This document shows, piece by piece, positions 12,187-13,490 of a DNA stretch of 13,490 bases. The notes under the pieces were generated by a model. The model was not told the DNA's origin and did no database searches. It saw only the letters and a list, made by a program, of their open reading frames with translations. Within the stretch, counting starts at the first letter, position 1; each line of letters opens with the position of its first letter. The stretch lies in contig CAIOHW010000439.1 of assembly GCA_903858195.1 (NCBI GenBank), positions 1 to 13,490 of the forward strand, read 5' to 3'. This stretch comes from Oligoflexia bacterium. Its GTDB lineage: Bacteria; Bdellovibrionota; UBA1018. The position numbers and the translations under genes were made by a program.

Positions 12187-13490
12187 GGAGAGGCCTTGGA
12201 CTCCCGGGTCATGAGTAGATATTTCCCGAACTGGGCCACGAATGGGAAGGTCTTTCTCAGCTCCCGAAACTCCTCCTGAGAGATGGGACGAGAAAACTCG
12301 GGAGCACGGTTCACCACGATGGCCGGGAGGCTGGCCAGAGCATGCCGCTCAAGGTAGCCCTTCTGGTCTTTTTCAGTTGCTCTGAAGAAGTCGTAGAAGG
12401 ATCGGGTCGCGGAGGCTCTGCCTGCAAGGAAGGCCACCTCGGGAGCGTCCGGAAAAGCCAGTATCGGTAGCCCTTCAGGAACCGCAATCCGGACGGCCTG
12501 CAGGAACTTCAACAAGATGTCACCCTCATCGCCGGGAAGCCGGATCCCGACCCGCTCATCCGGAATCAAAATCCCAAACGGCCGCTGCTCAAAATCAACC
12601 CCGAATCTCCTGAAATTTCCGACATTGACCCAGACCGCAGCAAATACTGCCATGGCAGACATACTCCAGCGGACAGTACGAGACGCCGGCGCAGGGGCGG
12701 TTTCAGCCCAGGCATCCAGGGCCAGCCAGACCAGCGGCAGACAGTAAACCAGATAAATCCCGTGGGCATAGGGAAACTGGCTGAGAGCAAGCCACAAAGC
12801 CACCACCCACCATGCTTGCTGTCCAAGGCTCGCAGCTCGAGCCGAGCGATGGAAGATCAACAGTGCAAGCAGCAGAGGTAAGCAACGAAGAACTAACCAA
12901 ACTCCTTGGTAGCCGGACAACGAGCCTCCAAGCAATGTGATCCCCAGGATCAACCCAAGCCCAACGATGGTTCGCGTGGCGGGCCGTTGAAACCCCGCCA
13001 TGGCAAGATGGAGCAGCAGGACCGCAAGCGACCCAACGAGCAGCGGTAAGGCGTATGCTTCGAGAGGAGGCGGCGCAAGAGCAGCATACTCAAGACGCAT
13101 CCTCGGAAGTTCCCATAGGCCTCGTGCCAGCCACTTGCCCCCCACCCCCCAAAGCGAAAGACCCAGTCCCCCAAAAAGTGCGAGCGCAGCACCCACGGAA
13201 AAGGACATGAATCGAGCCAACTCCCCCTGCCTGCGCTCGTTACCCACAGCTCTCGTCAGGGCGATGCCCCCGAGCAATACAGGTGCACAGAAGAGCAACA
13301 AGGTCTCGAACGTGAGCCCGCCCCCCACCACGAGCAGGCAAAAAAGCGAAAGCCCGCTAGGAAGCCATCTCATGAGGGAGCCACGGCCGCCCGTGATGCG
13401 AATCAAAAGGAGCTGAGCTAACGCCAAGACGACAAAGATTCCGGTGCTCTTGATCCATGCTGCAGCCCCGCACAATACACCTGCAGCGAA
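12183..13490 (-). CDS. Polytopic GT39/PMT-like membrane glycosyltransferase (5' end beyond window)
   Basis: The frame is open to the right edge with no convincing start, so this is the C-terminal 435 residues. The first readable segment, FAAGVLCGAAAWIKSTGIFVVLALAQ, matches the loop-and-helix region of GT-C family glycosyltransferases of the PMT/ArnT type rather than an N-terminus. A TTG at 13475 is probably internal. About seven to nine hydrophobic helices run to roughly residue 288, including FPYAHGIYLVYCLPLVW (239-255). A soluble C-terminal domain of about 145 residues follows, with VPEGLPILAFPDAPEVAFLAGR (337-358) typical of the periplasmic part of GT39-like proteins. The acidic motif in the first periplasmic loop that would confirm the family lies outside the window. 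It is predicted to transfer a sugar from a polyprenyl-phosphate donor on the periplasmic side. Its stop codon overlaps the next ATG. Confidence 0.85.
   Translation of the reverse strand, partial: FAAGVLCGAAAWIKSTGIFVVLALAQLLLIRITGGRGSLMRWLPSGLSLFCLLVVGGGLTFETLLLFCAPVLLGGIALTRAVGNERRQGELARFMSFSVGAALALFGGLGLSLWGVGGKWLARGLWELPRMRLEYAALAPPPLEAYALPLLVGSLAVLLLHLAMAGFQRPATRTIVGLGLILGITLLGGSLSGYQGVWLVLRCLPLLLALLIFHRSARAASLGQQAWWVVALWLALSQFPYAHGIYLVYCLPLVWLALDAWAETAPAPASRTVRWSMSAMAVFAAVWVNVGNFRRFGVDFEQRPFGILIPDERVGIRLPGDEGDILLKFLQAVRIAVPEGLPILAFPDAPEVAFLAGRASATRSFYDFFRATEKDQKGYLERHALASLPAIVVNRAPEFSRPISQEEFRELRKTFPFVAQFGKYLLMTRESKASP

Overview
The window comes from the chromosome of a Gram-negative bacterium, since it encodes an outer-membrane secretin and a probable outer-membrane beta-barrel. 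It is GC-rich by eye, packed with almost no gaps, and uses GTG and TTG starts freely. The beta-barrel and the pseudopilin style suggest a deltaproteobacterial or Bdellovibrionota-like lineage, but nothing here fixes the taxonomy. I see no rRNA, tRNA, CRISPR array, insertion sequence or phage gene.

Left block (1-3659, minus strand): five consecutive prepilin-like genes read leftwards from a divergent promoter region at 3660-3842. The first looks like a major pilin or pseudopilin with a perfect prepilin signal. The next four share a GspG-type core (a W-x-GPY motif, then D-x-WG or an equivalent, then an S-x-G-x-D loop). The last two add a small beta-sandwich domain after the core. The very last runs off the left edge and carries a further C-terminal region that looks like a SPRY/concanavalin-type binding domain. 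This gene is open from its start at 1410 to base 1, so it has no complete open reading frame in the window and is easy to miss.

Middle block (3843-9758, plus strand): a tight five-gene unit with a 4-bp overlap, a 7-nt gap, an overlap of about 55 nt and a 4-nt gap. It encodes a small periplasmic MshK/GspB/GspC-like protein, a short secretin, a GT4 glycosyltransferase, an amylo-alpha-1,6-glucosidase (glycogen debranching enzyme) family protein, and an outer-membrane beta-barrel protein of unknown role. The assembly ATPase, inner-membrane platform and prepilin peptidase are not in the window.

Right block (9856-13490, minus strand): four genes overlapping by 4, 8 and 4 nt, read leftwards. They encode the C-terminal part of a polytopic GT39-like membrane glycosyltransferase (cut by the right edge), a small SAM methyltransferase, a GtrB/DPM1-like GT2 glycosyltransferase with two C-terminal membrane helices, and a second SAM methyltransferase. 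The set fits synthesis of a polyprenyl-phosphate sugar and its transfer to an envelope acceptor. The blocks on the middle and right strands converge at 9759-9855.

Taken together, the left and middle blocks look like part of an unusual type II secretion / type IV pilus-like machine whose terminal minor pseudopilin carries a probable adhesin domain. The secretin is co-transcribed with carbohydrate enzymes. Whether the right-hand sugar genes act on this machine is speculation.
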